A stretch of DNA of 64,000 bases, taken from positions 4,997,407-5,061,406 of the forward strand of contig NZ_JAERQZ010000001.1 of the NCBI RefSeq assembly GCF_016735515.1, read 5' to 3'. The first letter of the stretch is position 1; every line of letters begins with the position of its first letter. Source of the DNA: Piscinibacter sp. HJYY11. Its GTDB lineage: Bacteria; Pseudomonadota; Gammaproteobacteria; Burkholderiales; Burkholderiaceae_C. The translations under genes were made by a program, and so were the position numbers. The notes under the pieces are model-generated. The model had not been told where the DNA came from and did no database searches. It saw only the letters and a program-made list of their open reading frames with translations. This document shows positions 26,660 through 35,292 of the stretch, piece after piece.

Positions 26660-27534
26660 AGTTTTCGCTCATCATGGGCACGCTCGGGCGGCGCGATGAG
26701 GTGGGGCACTTCCTCGCCTCGCTGCAGCGGCAGGACCACCGCGACTTCGAGCTGCTCATCGTCGACCAGAACCCCGACGAGCGCCTGGCACCGCTGATCG
26801 AGCAATACCGCCGGCACTTCCGCATCATGCGTTACCGCAGTGCGCCCGGCCTTTCGCGCGCACGCAACGTCGGCCTGCGCTATGCCACCGGCGAGGTGAT
26901 CGCCTTTCCCGATGACGACTGCTGGTACCCCGACGGCCTGCTGTCGTACGTGGCGCGCCGCCTGGAAGCCGAGCCTCGGCTCGACGGCGTGACCGGCCGA
27001 TTCGTCGACGACGCGGGCCGCGAGGAGGGCCGCTGGCTGACGCACAGCCAGGTGCTCAACCGCTTCTCGGTGTGGCGCGGCGCCATCTCGTTCAGCATCT
27101 TCCTGCGCCGCCGCCTGGTCGAGCGCATCGGCGGCTTCGACGAAGACCTCGGCGTGGGCGCCGGCACGCCCTGGGGCGCGGGCGAGGAGACCGAGTTCCT
27201 GCTGCGTGGCCTCAAGGTCGGCGGCCGCGTCGAGTTCGACCGCGACCTGGTGCTCGGCCACCCGGTGAAGACCATCGAGTACGGCGATGCGGCCATCGAG
27301 CGCCAGCGCCGTTACGAAGCCGGCTTCGGCCGCGTGATCCGCCGCGGCGGCTTTCCGGGCTGGTACTTCCCGTGGGTGTGCGGCCGCACGCTCGGCGGCT
27401 CGCTGCTCGCGCTTGCGAGCGGCCAGCACGCGCGCGCCCGCTTCAAGTGGCACAGCCTGCTCGCCCGAATGCAGGGCTGGCGCAGCGGCCGGCAACCCGC
27501 GCCGCACCCGCAACCATCGTCCACCAATGCATGA
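26656..27534 (+). CDS. Glycosyltransferase family 2
   Basis: 292-residue GT-A glycosyltransferase. The N-terminal strand FSLIMGTLGR is followed by LLIVDQNPDERLAPL, the nucleotide-binding region with PGLSRARNVGLRYATGE, and the metal motif FPDDDCWYP (about residue 85). RIGGFDEDLGVGAGTPWGAG is a typical acceptor region. It adds another sugar to the repeat unit in the cytoplasm. Confidence 0.92.
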   Translation: MKFSLIMGTLGRRDEVGHFLASLQRQDHRDFELLIVDQNPDERLAPLIEQYRRHFRIMRYRSAPGLSRARNVGLRYATGEVIAFPDDDCWYPDGLLSYVARRLEAEPRLDGVTGRFVDDAGREEGRWLTHSQVLNRFSVWRGAISFSIFLRRRLVERIGGFDEDLGVGAGTPWGAGEETEFLLRGLKVGGRVEFDRDLVLGHPVKTIEYGDAAIERQRRYEAGFGRVIRRGGFPGWYFPWVCGRTLGGSLLALASGQHARARFKWHSLLARMQGWRSGRQPAPHPQPSSTNA

Positions 27535-27544
27535 GGACCGACCG

Positions 27545-28297
27545 ATGACCCCCTCGACCGTCTCCAGCCCCAAGCTCCCGCAGACGCTGCGCATCGGGCC
27601 GTTTCGCGTGAAGTCGTTCGGTGCGCAGGCGCTGGCCGGCCAGCTCTACCGGCAGCTGGCCCTCGGCCGCCGCACCGAGCTCTTCTTCGCCAACACCAAC
27701 TTCGTCGTCACCTGCAAGGACTTCGCGGCCCGCTTCGACGACCCGGCCATCACCGTCGTCAACGACGGCATCGGCATGGACCTTGCAGCCAAGTTGATGC
27801 ATGGCACGCGTTTTCAGGAGAACCTGAACGGCACCGATTTCATCCCCCGCCTGCTCGGCGGCAGCCCGCTGCCGCTGCGTGTCTTCCTCTTCGGGGCGCG
27901 GCCCGAGGTGGTGGGCGAGGCCTCGCGCACGGTGGAGCGCCGCTTCGGCCACGAGGTGGTGGGGGCGCTGTCGGGGTATGGCGTCGACGATGCCGAGGTC
28001 TGCAGGCGCATCCGCGATGCCGAGCCCGACGTGGTGCTGGTCGCCCTGGGCAACCCCTTGCAGGAGCGCTGGATCCTCGACCACGCGAAAGCCTTGCCGC
28101 CCGCGCTCTACGTCGGCGTGGGCGCCCTGTTCGACTTCCTTGCCGAGCGTGCGGTGCGCGCACCGGTGTGGGTGCGCAAGCTGCGGCTGGAGTGGCTCTT
28201 CCGCCTGCTGCAGGAGCCCAAGCGCCTCTGGAAGCGCTACACGGTCGATGCGGTGCGCTTCTTCCGGATCTGCCGCGCGGCACGCGCCGAGGCCTGA
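27545..28297 (+). CDS. WecG/TagA/CpsF family glycosyltransferase (GT26)
   Basis: 250-residue GT26 enzyme. Family motifs present are FFANTNFVVTCKDF (the N in the active-site loop), VVNDGIGMDLAAKLMHG, GTDFIPRLL, VALGNPLQERWILDH and VGVGALFDFLAERAVRAPVWVRKLRLEWLFRLLQEP (described only by its ends here: VGVGALFDF and EWLFRLLQEP). Members transfer ManNAc-type or glucose-type residues to lipid-linked acceptors. An in-frame ATG at 27527 overlapping the previous gene is an alternative start. Confidence 0.92.
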   Translation: MTPSTVSSPKLPQTLRIGPFRVKSFGAQALAGQLYRQLALGRRTELFFANTNFVVTCKDFAARFDDPAITVVNDGIGMDLAAKLMHGTRFQENLNGTDFIPRLLGGSPLPLRVFLFGARPEVVGEASRTVERRFGHEVVGALSGYGVDDAEVCRRIRDAEPDVVLVALGNPLQERWILDHAKALPPALYVGVGALFDFLAERAVRAPVWVRKLRLEWLFRLLQEPKRLWKRYTVDAVRFFRICRAARAEA

Positions 28298-28309
28298 ACC
28301 CGAGGCCCG

Positions 28310-29692
28310 ATGAAAGTCGCATCGCGATCCTTCTGGTCGATCCTGGACAACCTCGTCCAGCAGGTGCTGTCGTTCGCGATCTTCCTGATCCTTGCGCGCT
28401 GGCTCACGCCGCACGAGTTCGGCCTGCTGGCGATCGCGCACCTGATGGTGCAGTTCCACCGCATGTCGCTGCTCGACGCGCTGGCGATGCCGGTGGTGCG
28501 GGCGCCGCAGGCCGACGATCGCCTGTTCGACTGGCTGTTCACCATCTGCACCGTGGTGTCGCTCCTCGTCGCGGCGGTGATGGTGCTGCTGGCCTGGCCG
28601 ATGGCGCGCTTCTTCGATGCGCCCGACCTCATCTGGGTGCTGATGGGCATGAGCCTGTCGGTCGTGCTCTTCGGCCTGGGCCGCGCGCATGACGGCCGGC
28701 TGCTGCGCGAAGGCAACTTCAAGGTGATGGCGATCCGCTCGCTGTGCTCGGTGACGGCCGGCGGCGCGGTGGCGCTCTGGCTCGCCACGCGCGGGGCGGG
28801 GGCGATGGCGCTGGTGGCGCAGCAGGTGGTGATGGGCGTGGTGGCGCTGGTCGTGGCCGTCGCCGCGGAATGGCGGCACTGGCGGCCGCGCTGGAACTGG
28901 TCGCGCGAGCTCCTGCGCGAGCACCGCGGCGAGACGCGCCGCATCGGCCTCAACGCCTGCGTCAACTACGCCAACAGCAACGGCGACGCCGCCCTGGTGA
29001 GCGTGCTGCTGGGCCCGCATGCGACCGGCCTCTACAACCTGGCCAAGCGCGTGCTGTCGGCGGCCTATCTCGTGATCGCCTCGTCGCTCAGCCGCGTGGG
29101 CGTGAGCCTCTTCGTGCAGCGCCAGGGCGACCCCGTGGCCCTCGCCCAGGCCTACCGCCGCATGCTGGGCTGGACGCTGCTGCTGCTCGCGCCGATGTAC
29201 GCACTGGTGTCGCTGGCCGCCGAGCCGCTGGTGGTGATCGCCTTCGGCGAGCGCTGGCGCGAGAGCGCGTCGCTCTTCGGCTGGCTGTCGGTGGCCTACG
29301 TGGCGCAGGCGGCCTTCTGGCTCGGGCAGAACCTGTCGTTCGCCACCCGGCAGAGCGCACGCGTGCTCAAGCTCTCGACCGTGCAGCTCGCCGTCACGGC
29401 CGGGCTCGCCGCGGCGCTCTCGCCCTGGGGCATGCAGGGCATCGCTGCCGGCGTGGCGCTTGGCAGCGTGGCGGGCTGCGTGCTGATGCAGCTGGCGGTG
29501 CACCGGCAACTCTCGATTTCCAGCCTCTCGTTCGTGCGCTCCACCTTGCCGGCCACGCTCGGCACGGCCAGCGTGGCCGCACTCCTCTGGAGCCTGCCGC
29601 ATGCGGGTATCGACCCGCAGCGCATGCAGAACCTCCTGACCTCACCCATCACCCACTCGAAGGACCTTCTCTCCACATGGCAAAAGCAATGA
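28310..29692 (+). CDS. Lipopolysaccharide/oligosaccharide flippase (Wzx/MOP-like)
   Basis: 460-residue polytopic membrane protein with about twelve segments. The N-terminus SRSFWSILDNLVQQVLSFAI and FLILARWLTPHEFGLLAIAH match the polysaccharide transporter (Wzx, MviN/MOP) family. NYANSNGDAALVSVLLGPHA, with the turn into YNLAKRVLSA, is also typical. It should flip the lipid-linked repeat to the periplasm for polymerisation. Its 3' end overlaps the nucleotidyltransferase gene by 16 bp. Confidence 0.9.
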   Translation: MKVASRSFWSILDNLVQQVLSFAIFLILARWLTPHEFGLLAIAHLMVQFHRMSLLDALAMPVVRAPQADDRLFDWLFTICTVVSLLVAAVMVLLAWPMARFFDAPDLIWVLMGMSLSVVLFGLGRAHDGRLLREGNFKVMAIRSLCSVTAGGAVALWLATRGAGAMALVAQQVVMGVVALVVAVAAEWRHWRPRWNWSRELLREHRGETRRIGLNACVNYANSNGDAALVSVLLGPHATGLYNLAKRVLSAAYLVIASSLSRVGVSLFVQRQGDPVALAQAYRRMLGWTLLLLAPMYALVSLAAEPLVVIAFGERWRESASLFGWLSVAYVAQAAFWLGQNLSFATRQSARVLKLSTVQLAVTAGLAAALSPWGMQGIAAGVALGSVAGCVLMQLAVHRQLSISSLSFVRSTLPATLGTASVAALLWSLPHAGIDPQRMQNLLTSPITHSKDLLSTWQKQ

Positions 29693-30795
29693 TCCTCGCC
29701 GCGGGCCAGGGAACCCGCGTGCGCCCCCTCACCAAGAACATGCCCAAGCCGATGGTGCCCATCCTCGGCAAGCCGGTGCTCGAGTATCTGATCGAGCACC
29801 TGGCGCGCTACGGCATCAAGGAAATCATGATCAACGTGGCCTTCAACCACTGGAAGATCGAGAACCACTTCGGTGACGGCAGCCGCTGGGGCGTGCAGAT
29901 CGGCTACTCGTACGAAGGCGTGCGCGAGCATGGCGAGGTGGTGCCCAAGCCCATGGGCTCGGCCGGCGGGATGAAGAAGATCCAGGACTTCTCGGGCTTC
30001 TTCGACGAGACCACGCTCGTGCTCTGCGGCGATGCGCTGGTCGACCTGGACATCAACGCCGCGCTTTTCGAGCACAAGCAGAAGGGGGCGCTGGCGAGCG
30101 TGGTGGGCCTGGAGGTCAAGCGCGAGGAGGTGCAGAACTACGGCATCGTGAGCGCCGACCCGACGGGGCGCGTGATCGAGTTCCAGGAGAAGCCCACACC
30201 CGAGGCCGCGAAGAGCACGCTCGCCTCGACCGGCATCTACATCTTCGAGCCGGCGGTGCTCGAGCTCGTGCCCAGCGGCAAGAGCTTCGACATCGGCAGC
30301 GACCTCTTCCCGCTGATGGCGAAGCAGGGCAAGCCCTTCTACGTGCAGAACCGCTTCTTCAACTGGATCGACATCGGCCGCGTGAGCGACTACTGGAGCG
30401 TGCTGCAGCGCGTGCTGATGGGCGAGGTTGCCGAGATGGAGATGCCCGGCAAGGAGGTGCGCCCTGGCGTGTGGGTCGGCCTCAACACGCGCATCCCCTG
30501 GGACAGGGTGCAGATCACCGGGCCGGTGTACATCGGCTCCAGCGTGTGCGTGGAGCCTGGCGTGAAGATCGAAGGCCCCACCTGGATCGGCACCGGCAGC
30601 CACCTCAAGCGCGGCTGCGAGGTGAAGCGCAGCGTGCTCTTCGAGTACACGCGCATCTCTTCGGAGCAGGTGTTCGAAGAGATGATCGTCTCGCCGCAGT
30701 ATTGCGTGGACCGTCGCGGCACCACGAACTACATCAGCGATGACGAGACACACCGCCGCTGGGGCGATGCCCGCGGCGATGGTTGTGCTGGATGA
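29677..30795 (+). CDS. Sugar-1-phosphate nucleotidyltransferase
   Basis: 372-residue NDP-sugar synthase. The N-terminal signature MILAAGQGTRVRPLTKNMPK is followed by KPMVPILGKPVLEYLIEHL, LVLCGDALVDLD (metal) and EFQEKPTPEA. From about residue 255 there is a left-handed beta-helix-like tail with hexapeptide-type repeats (VYIGSSVCVEPG, GPTWIGTGSHLKRG). This resembles mannose-1-phosphate guanylyltransferase or glucose-1-phosphate nucleotidyltransferase homologs; the base and sugar cannot be decided from sequence. It is the last gene of the rightward operon. Confidence 0.9.
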   Translation: MAKAMILAAGQGTRVRPLTKNMPKPMVPILGKPVLEYLIEHLARYGIKEIMINVAFNHWKIENHFGDGSRWGVQIGYSYEGVREHGEVVPKPMGSAGGMKKIQDFSGFFDETTLVLCGDALVDLDINAALFEHKQKGALASVVGLEVKREEVQNYGIVSADPTGRVIEFQEKPTPEAAKSTLASTGIYIFEPAVLELVPSGKSFDIGSDLFPLMAKQGKPFYVQNRFFNWIDIGRVSDYWSVLQRVLMGEVAEMEMPGKEVRPGVWVGLNTRIPWDRVQITGPVYIGSSVCVEPGVKIEGPTWIGTGSHLKRGCEVKRSVLFEYTRISSEQVFEEMIVSPQYCVDRRGTTNYISDDETHRRWGDARGDGCAG

Positions 30796-30828
30796 CGGCC
30801 CCTGGGCCGGCTTGAGGCGGCCCGCCGC

Positions 30829-31143
30829 TCAGGCGGTGATCTTCAGGCCGACGATCCCCGCGACGATGAGCGCCACGCAGCCCAGGCGGGCTGCGGTCGC
30901 GGGCTCCTGAAACAGCACGATGCCGAGCGCCACCGTGCCCACCGCACCGATGCCCGTCCACACCGCATAGGCGGTGCCGACGGGCAGCGTGCGCATGGCC
31001 CAGCCGAGCAGCACGACGCTCGCGACCATCGCGCCGACCGTTCCCACGCTGGGCCACAACCTGCTGAAGCCTTCGGTGTACTTGAGCCCGATGGCCCATG
31101 CCACTTCGAACAGGCCGGCGATGAAAAGAATGACCCAGGCCAC
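30829..31143 (-). CDS. gdx: SMR-family guanidinium exporter (Gdx/SugE-like)
   Basis: 104-residue, four-segment small multidrug resistance protein beginning at a GTG (31143). The essential Glu is in [15 protein letters not shown] (about residue 13), and [14 protein letters not shown] is typical of the SugE/Gdx branch rather than EmrE. The leader at 31147-31218 looks like a guanidine-II riboswitch, which supports guanidinium export. It is convergent with the eps operon and sits between its two arms, apparently unrelated to polysaccharide. Confidence 0.9.
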   Translation of the reverse strand: MAWVILFIAGLFEVAWAIGLKYTEGFSRLWPSVGTVGAMVASVVLLGWAMRTLPVGTAYAVWTGIGAVGTVALGIVLFQEPATAARLGCVALIVAGIVGLKITA

Positions 31144-31146
31144 GAT

Positions 31147-31218
31147 GACGACCCTTTCCTTGCGAGATGGGGTCGTCCCCCGGCATGAAAAACGCCGGCA
31201 AGGTCGTCCTGGCCGGCG
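31147..31218 (-). promoter_or_regulatory. Guanidine-II (mini-ykkC) riboswitch candidate
   Basis: On the minus strand two hairpins with ACGA tetraloops lie before gdx. P1 (31218-31193) closes AGG-ACGA-CCT with extra outer pairs CGCCGG/CCGGCG, and P2 (31180-31169) is GGGG-ACGA-CCCC. Twin ACGR-loop hairpins define mini-ykkC RNAs. The 3' part of P2, GACGACCC, is complementary over 8 nt to GGGTCGTC at 31154-31147, next to the AAGGAAAGGG ribosome site. This would allow a switch between P2 and an RBS-blocking pair. Confidence 0.8.
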
Positions 31219-31265
31219 CGCCGGAGTTTAGGCCGCCGCGTGTGCGGCCGCGTCCTGTGGGGGAT

Positions 31266-31760
31266 TCAGAGCTTGCGGCGGCGGCCCACGAAGGCGAGGG
31301 CGCCCAGGCCGGCGAGCAGCATCGCGTAGACGCCGGGCTCGGGCACGGGGGTCACCTGCACGTTCTGCAGCTGCAGGCCGAAGTTGGGGCCGGGCACGCC
31401 GCGCAGGGCGAAGACCAGGCCGCCGTCACCGCCGGCGGTGGTGGTGAAGGAGTAGCTGTTCCACCCGGAGGAGGACGTCACGTCGCTCAGCAGGCCGCGG
31501 GTGGACGGGCCGTCCAGGGTGTCGAACAAGAAGCCGAAGCTGAGCGTCTTGTCGGATGTACCGGCAAACTTTTCCGCTTGATATTCGAAGCTCACGTTGT
31601 AGAGGCCAGAAGACAGGTCCTCGAATTTCTCGAAGCAGAAGCGCTGGCCCAGGCCGCTTTTCAGCGGGTCGTCGCAGCTGTTGAGCGCCGCCTGTGCAGT
31701 GGAGACGGCGCCGAAGGAAAGGACGGTGGTGGCAAGGCAGGCAATCAGTTTGTTCTTCAT
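31266..31760 (-). CDS. PEP-CTERM sorting-domain protein
   Basis: 164-residue secreted protein. The N-terminal signal peptide ends in STAQA (about residue 23). The C-terminal sorting signal is complete: VPEPGVYAMLLAGLGALAFV followed by GRRRKL, that is PEP motif, hydrophobic segment and basic tail. The middle (SCDDPLK, LYNVSFEYQ, SGWNSYSFTTT) looks like a small beta-sandwich. It is the visible substrate for the exosortase encoded at 19462. A sigma-54-like site lies 53-67 bp upstream of the ATG. Confidence 0.93.
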   Translation of the reverse strand: MKNKLIACLATTVLSFGAVSTAQAALNSCDDPLKSGLGQRFCFEKFEDLSSGLYNVSFEYQAEKFAGTSDKTLSFGFLFDTLDGPSTRGLLSDVTSSSGWNSYSFTTTAGGDGGLVFALRGVPGPNFGLQLQNVQVTPVPEPGVYAMLLAGLGALAFVGRRRKL

Positions 31761-31812
31761 GTGTACTCCAGTGGTGCAGAAAAAGCTCTCGGGAAAGGCC
31801 TGCTGCACGAAG

Positions 31813-31827
31813 GCAATCGGCGTTCCG
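31813..31827 (-). promoter_or_regulatory. Sigma-54-like promoter of the PEP-CTERM gene
   Basis: Minus-strand CGGAAC-GCCGA-TTGC keeps the invariant GG-N10-GC of RpoN promoters, with a deviation at TGGCAC (C to A and first T to C). The predicted start is about 40 bp before the ATG at 31760. Confidence 0.55.
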
Positions 31828-31858
31828 TTGTCGCTGCGCTGTCCCCCTGCCGCGGCGC

Positions 31859-33154
31859 TCAGCGGATGGCGAATTCGGCCGTGCAGCCCCCCACCGTGGC
31901 GGTGTAGGGCGAGCTCAGCCCGGGTGCGCCGCTGACGCGACGCTTTTCGTGGGACACCTGGCAGCCGAGCGTGAGGGCGCTGATGGGGATGTAGGTGAAC
32001 CCGATGCCGCCGATGGTGGTGGCGTCGGTCCCAGTCGCGGTGGTGACGCCGCCGTTGGGGATGCTGTTGTCAAGCTTGCGCCGTGCGTAGCTCACCCGCG
32101 GCACGATGGAGATCTTGGCCGTGGCCGCCCATGTGATGGCAAGCGTGGCGGCGTCGACGGAGCGGCTGTCGCTGCTGTCGCCGGCCACGAGGGTGGAGTC
32201 GAAATCGGTGCGGCCGACGCTGCGATCGTGCGAGAGGTCGAGGTCGGTCGTCAGCTTGCCGGTCGGTCGCCAGAGCCAGCCGACGGCGCCCGTCCACCCG
32301 CGGTTGTCGCGCTGGGTCTGCGTGGTGTGGCGCTCGCGCGTGGCGCTGATGCGGGTGTTGAGAGAACTCGCGCCGCTGGCAGTGAAGTTGGTGATGAGGT
32401 CGATGTCGTCGCGGGTGAACTCGTCGGGCTCGGCGGCGGCGATGTTGGGGTAGCGGCCTTCGCTGCGGCGCACGCCCAGGCGCGTGGAGAGGCTGCTGCT
32501 GGGCCGATAGCGCACGCCGCCGTTGATGGAGGTCTGGCGCATGTCGCGATCGTCGACGTCTTCGCCGATGTAGTTGTCGTCGCTGGCGGTGGCCCCCGCT
32601 TCGAACGACCACAACCCGACAGTCCCCACGCGCGCCTGGACGCCGAGCGCGGTGCTGCGCACCTGGTTGCGCGCCAGCGAGATGGTGCCGTTGACGGTGT
32701 CGCGGTAGAGCCGCTGGCGCTGCTGCGCGCTCAGCGCGCCGGAGAGGCTCCCGGCCGTTTCCCAGTCCCAGCGCGCATCGGCGCTGTAGTCGGTGTGGTT
32801 GAGCTGCTCGTTGTTGCGGTAGCGGTTGGCATTGGCCTGCACGTCGACGAAGAAGTGCTGGCGTCCGATCGACTTGTCGATCCCCAGGTGAACGCCGCTG
32901 CTCCAGATGCGATCTCGTTCGACCTGCCCGCTGCCTTCGGGTGCGCGGAAGAGGTTGCTCTCGCCGACCAGGCCCTGGCGGATGCCGAAGACGAAGGGAG
33001 AGCGCTCTTCAGTGCGCGGGCTGGCGGAGGCCGGCGCCGGTGCGGGTGCTGCCCCGGTGGGGGGCGTCGACGGTGCAGGGGCGCCCGCTTCCTGTGCGTG
33101 AGCGAGCGTGGCGCTGATCAGGCCCATCAGCAAGGGCAGGGTGGTGGTTCTCAT
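31859..33154 (-). CDS. epsL: EpsL-like outer-membrane beta-barrel protein
   Basis: 431-residue protein. A signal peptide ending AHA (about residue 19) is followed by a Pro/Ala-rich linker (residues 25-48) and a long region of alternating strands (VFGIRQGLVGESNLFRAPEG, HFFVDVQANANRYRNNEQL and onward). It ends in an aromatic/hydrophobic C-terminal strand, AEFAIR. This resembles the EpsL-type putative porin that accompanies exosortase-linked polysaccharide loci. It probably forms an outer-membrane channel or anchor for the polymer. Confidence 0.8.
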   Translation of the reverse strand: MRTTTLPLLMGLISATLAHAQEAGAPAPSTPPTGAAPAPAPASASPRTEERSPFVFGIRQGLVGESNLFRAPEGSGQVERDRIWSSGVHLGIDKSIGRQHFFVDVQANANRYRNNEQLNHTDYSADARWDWETAGSLSGALSAQQRQRLYRDTVNGTISLARNQVRSTALGVQARVGTVGLWSFEAGATASDDNYIGEDVDDRDMRQTSINGGVRYRPSSSLSTRLGVRRSEGRYPNIAAAEPDEFTRDDIDLITNFTASGASSLNTRISATRERHTTQTQRDNRGWTGAVGWLWRPTGKLTTDLDLSHDRSVGRTDFDSTLVAGDSSDSRSVDAATLAITWAATAKISIVPRVSYARRKLDNSIPNGGVTTATGTDATTIGGIGFTYIPISALTLGCQVSHEKRRVSGAPGLSSPYTATVGGCTAEFAIR

Positions 33155-33209
33155 CTTTGGTGGCAGCAGCAGTGGTGGGTGAAGGGATCGATCGGGTGTT
33201 GAGGGGTCC

Positions 33210-34670
33210 TCAATAGGCGTTGCGATCGAAGAACAGCACGCGCACCGTGCGCGCGATGATCTTGAGGTCGAGGGCGAGCGACCAGTTGCGCAGGTACTCG
33301 AGGTCGTAGCGCACGCGCGCGGCCATCTTGTCGACGGTGTCGGTCTCGCCGCGGAAGCCGTTGACCTGGGCCCAGCCGGTGATGCCGGGGCGCACCTTGT
33401 GGCGCAGCATGTAGGCCTGCACGATCTTTCGGTATTCCTCGTTGTGGGCCACGGCGTGCGGGCGCGGGCCCACGAGGCTCATGGTGCCGAGCAGCACGTT
33501 GAAGAGCTGCGGCAGCTCGTCGAGCGAGGTCTTGCGGATGAAGGCGCCGAAGGGCGTGATGCGCGGGTCGTTGCGCGTGGCCTGCTGCACCACCGGGCCG
33601 TTGTCCTGGGTGCGCATCGAGCGGAACTTGAAGACCAGGATCTCCTTGCCGTCGAGGCCGGTGCGGCGCTGCTTGAAGATGATCGGCCCGGGCGAACTCA
33701 TCTTCACGCCGATGGCCACCGCCAGCAGCACCGGCGAGATCAGCACGAGGATGATGGACGACAGCACGATGTCGGTCGCGCGCTTCACGAGGTGGTTGGT
33801 GCCGGTGATGGGCGACTCCAGCAGGCTCACCACGGGGATGCCTTCCAGGTCCTGGAGCTGGCCCTGGATGAGGTCGACGCCGGCGAAGTCGGGCACGTAG
33901 TGCACCGAGGTGGTGGTGTCCTGCAGGCGGCTGATGAGCTCCCTCACGCGCGGCTGCGCCACCAGCGGCAGCGTGATGTAGACGTTGTGGATGTCGTTTT
34001 GCTTCACGTGCTCGACCACGTCTTCCACGCGCCCGAGCACCCTGCCCGAGGCGCCGTCGTGCACGCGGTCGGCCCGGTCCTCGAAGTAGCCCACCAGCTC
34101 GTGCACGCAGCCCGAGTAGGCGGTGAGCGCGTGGGCCACGCGCACGCCGTTCTCGCCCGCGCCGACCACCACCGCGCGGCGGCGGTACTCGGGCCGCTCG
34201 CTCAGGCGGCGCAGCCAGCGGCAGCTCGTGGTGACCATGAGCCACTGCATCGCCGGGGTGACGATGGCCCAGCTCAGCAGCACTTCGCGCGAGAAGAAAT
34301 GGAAGCTGTCGGTCGCGTAGCCGAAGAGCATCAGGATGAAGAGCACCGCGACCCAGTGGCTCACGATGTTGATGCCCGCTCGGAATGGGTCTTGTTTGCA
34401 ACGGTCCACCCCGGGGAAGGTGAGGACCAGCACCAGCATCCCGAGGATCAGCTCCGGGCGGTCGATCGGTTCGTCGAACCAGATCGCGGCGAGCGCGAGC
34501 GTGAGCAGCGTGGCGAGCGGCTCGGCCACGGCGGCGACGAAGGTGTGGATGGAGGGCGGTGCCACCGGGAACACCCGTTCGGGCCTGGTGGCGGTGGCGT
34601 CGTGCGGGCCGATGTGCGCGCCCGCGACCGGGCGTTGAACAGCACTGTCCAGGATCGGCAGGTCTGACAT
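33210..34670 (-). CDS. Undecaprenyl-phosphate sugar phosphotransferase (WcaJ-like)
   Basis: 486-residue polyprenyl-phosphate sugar-1-phosphate transferase that starts the repeat unit. It has four to five N-terminal membrane segments (residues 30-130), a central CoA-binding-like domain (RRAVVVGAGENGVRVAHAL), and another membrane segment near 290. The C-terminal catalytic domain has SSPGPIIFKQRRTGLDGKEI, FRSMRT, IRKTSLDELPQLFNVL and MSLVGPRP. It heads the leftward eps arm, behind a sigma-54-type promoter at 34775-34789. Confidence 0.94.
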   Translation of the reverse strand: MSDLPILDSAVQRPVAGAHIGPHDATATRPERVFPVAPPSIHTFVAAVAEPLATLLTLALAAIWFDEPIDRPELILGMLVLVLTFPGVDRCKQDPFRAGINIVSHWVAVLFILMLFGYATDSFHFFSREVLLSWAIVTPAMQWLMVTTSCRWLRRLSERPEYRRRAVVVGAGENGVRVAHALTAYSGCVHELVGYFEDRADRVHDGASGRVLGRVEDVVEHVKQNDIHNVYITLPLVAQPRVRELISRLQDTTTSVHYVPDFAGVDLIQGQLQDLEGIPVVSLLESPITGTNHLVKRATDIVLSSIILVLISPVLLAVAIGVKMSSPGPIIFKQRRTGLDGKEILVFKFRSMRTQDNGPVVQQATRNDPRITPFGAFIRKTSLDELPQLFNVLLGTMSLVGPRPHAVAHNEEYRKIVQAYMLRHKVRPGITGWAQVNGFRGETDTVDKMAARVRYDLEYLRNWSLALDLKIIARTVRVLFFDRNAY

Positions 34671-34774
34671 GAAAACTTCCCCTTTGACCGGTTAATCGTT
34701 CCGGTCTCGAGCCGCTGCGCGTGGTGGGCGTTGACGCTTCTGGCGCAAAGGGCTCGGACCCTGCGCGGCTTTCG

Positions 34775-34789
34775 GCAACCTGCGTGCCG
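34775..34789 (-). promoter_or_regulatory. Sigma-54 promoter of the leftward eps arm
   Basis: Minus-strand CGGCAC-GCAGG-TTGC matches the RpoN consensus at all but the first base and keeps GG-N10-GC. It lies about 105 bp before the ATG of the sugar phosphotransferase gene. Confidence 0.7.
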
Positions 34790-34821
34790 CGCCGGGGAGC
34801 GCGGCGGTTTTCAGCGAAGGA

Positions 34822-35292
34822 TCAGCGGTGGGTGTATCGCCACCACTCGGTGCGGCGGTCTTCTTCCACGGTGCCGACCAGGAGGCCGGCGGGGCCGCAT
34901 TCGAGCTGCGCGAGCTGCAGCGTGGCCGGGGTGTTGCGGCTCAGCACGTAGCGTGCATCGCCCTGCCAGCCGAGGTGCTGGCCCAGCGCCGCCAGGGTCT
35001 GGCTGGGCTGGCTTTGCATGAAGGTGAAGGGAAGCGGCAAGCCTTGCCGGGCCTGCTCGGCGACGACGCGTGTCGCGCCCATCGGGCCGTGCACGCCCAC
35101 CACGCGCAGCAGGGCGCCGGGGGGCAGCGCTTCTTCTTGTGACGCATCGAGGCACAGGCGGGCGCCGTGCAAGGCGAGCTCGGCCCAGGTGCCGATGCGG
35201 CGCGGGCGCGTGCCGAGGCGGCGCGCAAGTTGATCGCGCCAGTCGGCGGGCAGCGGGTCGAGCACGACGTGCGATCTGAGGATCCAGCTCAT
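34822..35292 (-). CDS. Beta-ketoacyl synthase N-terminal-like protein (PF13723 type)
   Basis: 156-residue protein resembling the short ketosynthase-like proteins (Ketoacyl-synt_2) found next to ketosynthases in aryl-polyene and related fatty-acid-like clusters. Blocks visible are TWAELALHGARLCLDASQEE, LPPGALLRVVGVHGPMGATR and FTFMQSQPSQTLAALGQHLG. There is no catalytic Cys-His-His set, so it is likely a chain-length-factor-like or partner subunit. It is the last gene of the leftward cluster and its start overlaps the end of the ketosynthase gene. Confidence 0.75.
   Translation of the reverse strand: MSWILRSHVVLDPLPADWRDQLARRLGTRPRRIGTWAELALHGARLCLDASQEEALPPGALLRVVGVHGPMGATRVVAEQARQGLPLPFTFMQSQPSQTLAALGQHLGWQGDARYVLSRNTPATLQLAQLECGPAGLLVGTVEEDRRTEWWRYTHR

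Noticed and set aside
33155..33209. A fourth sigma-54 promoter before the EpsL-like gene
   Set aside because: No GG-N10-GC pair with TGGCAC/TTGC-like context on the minus strand in this 55-bp gap; the gene is probably read from the promoter at 34775.
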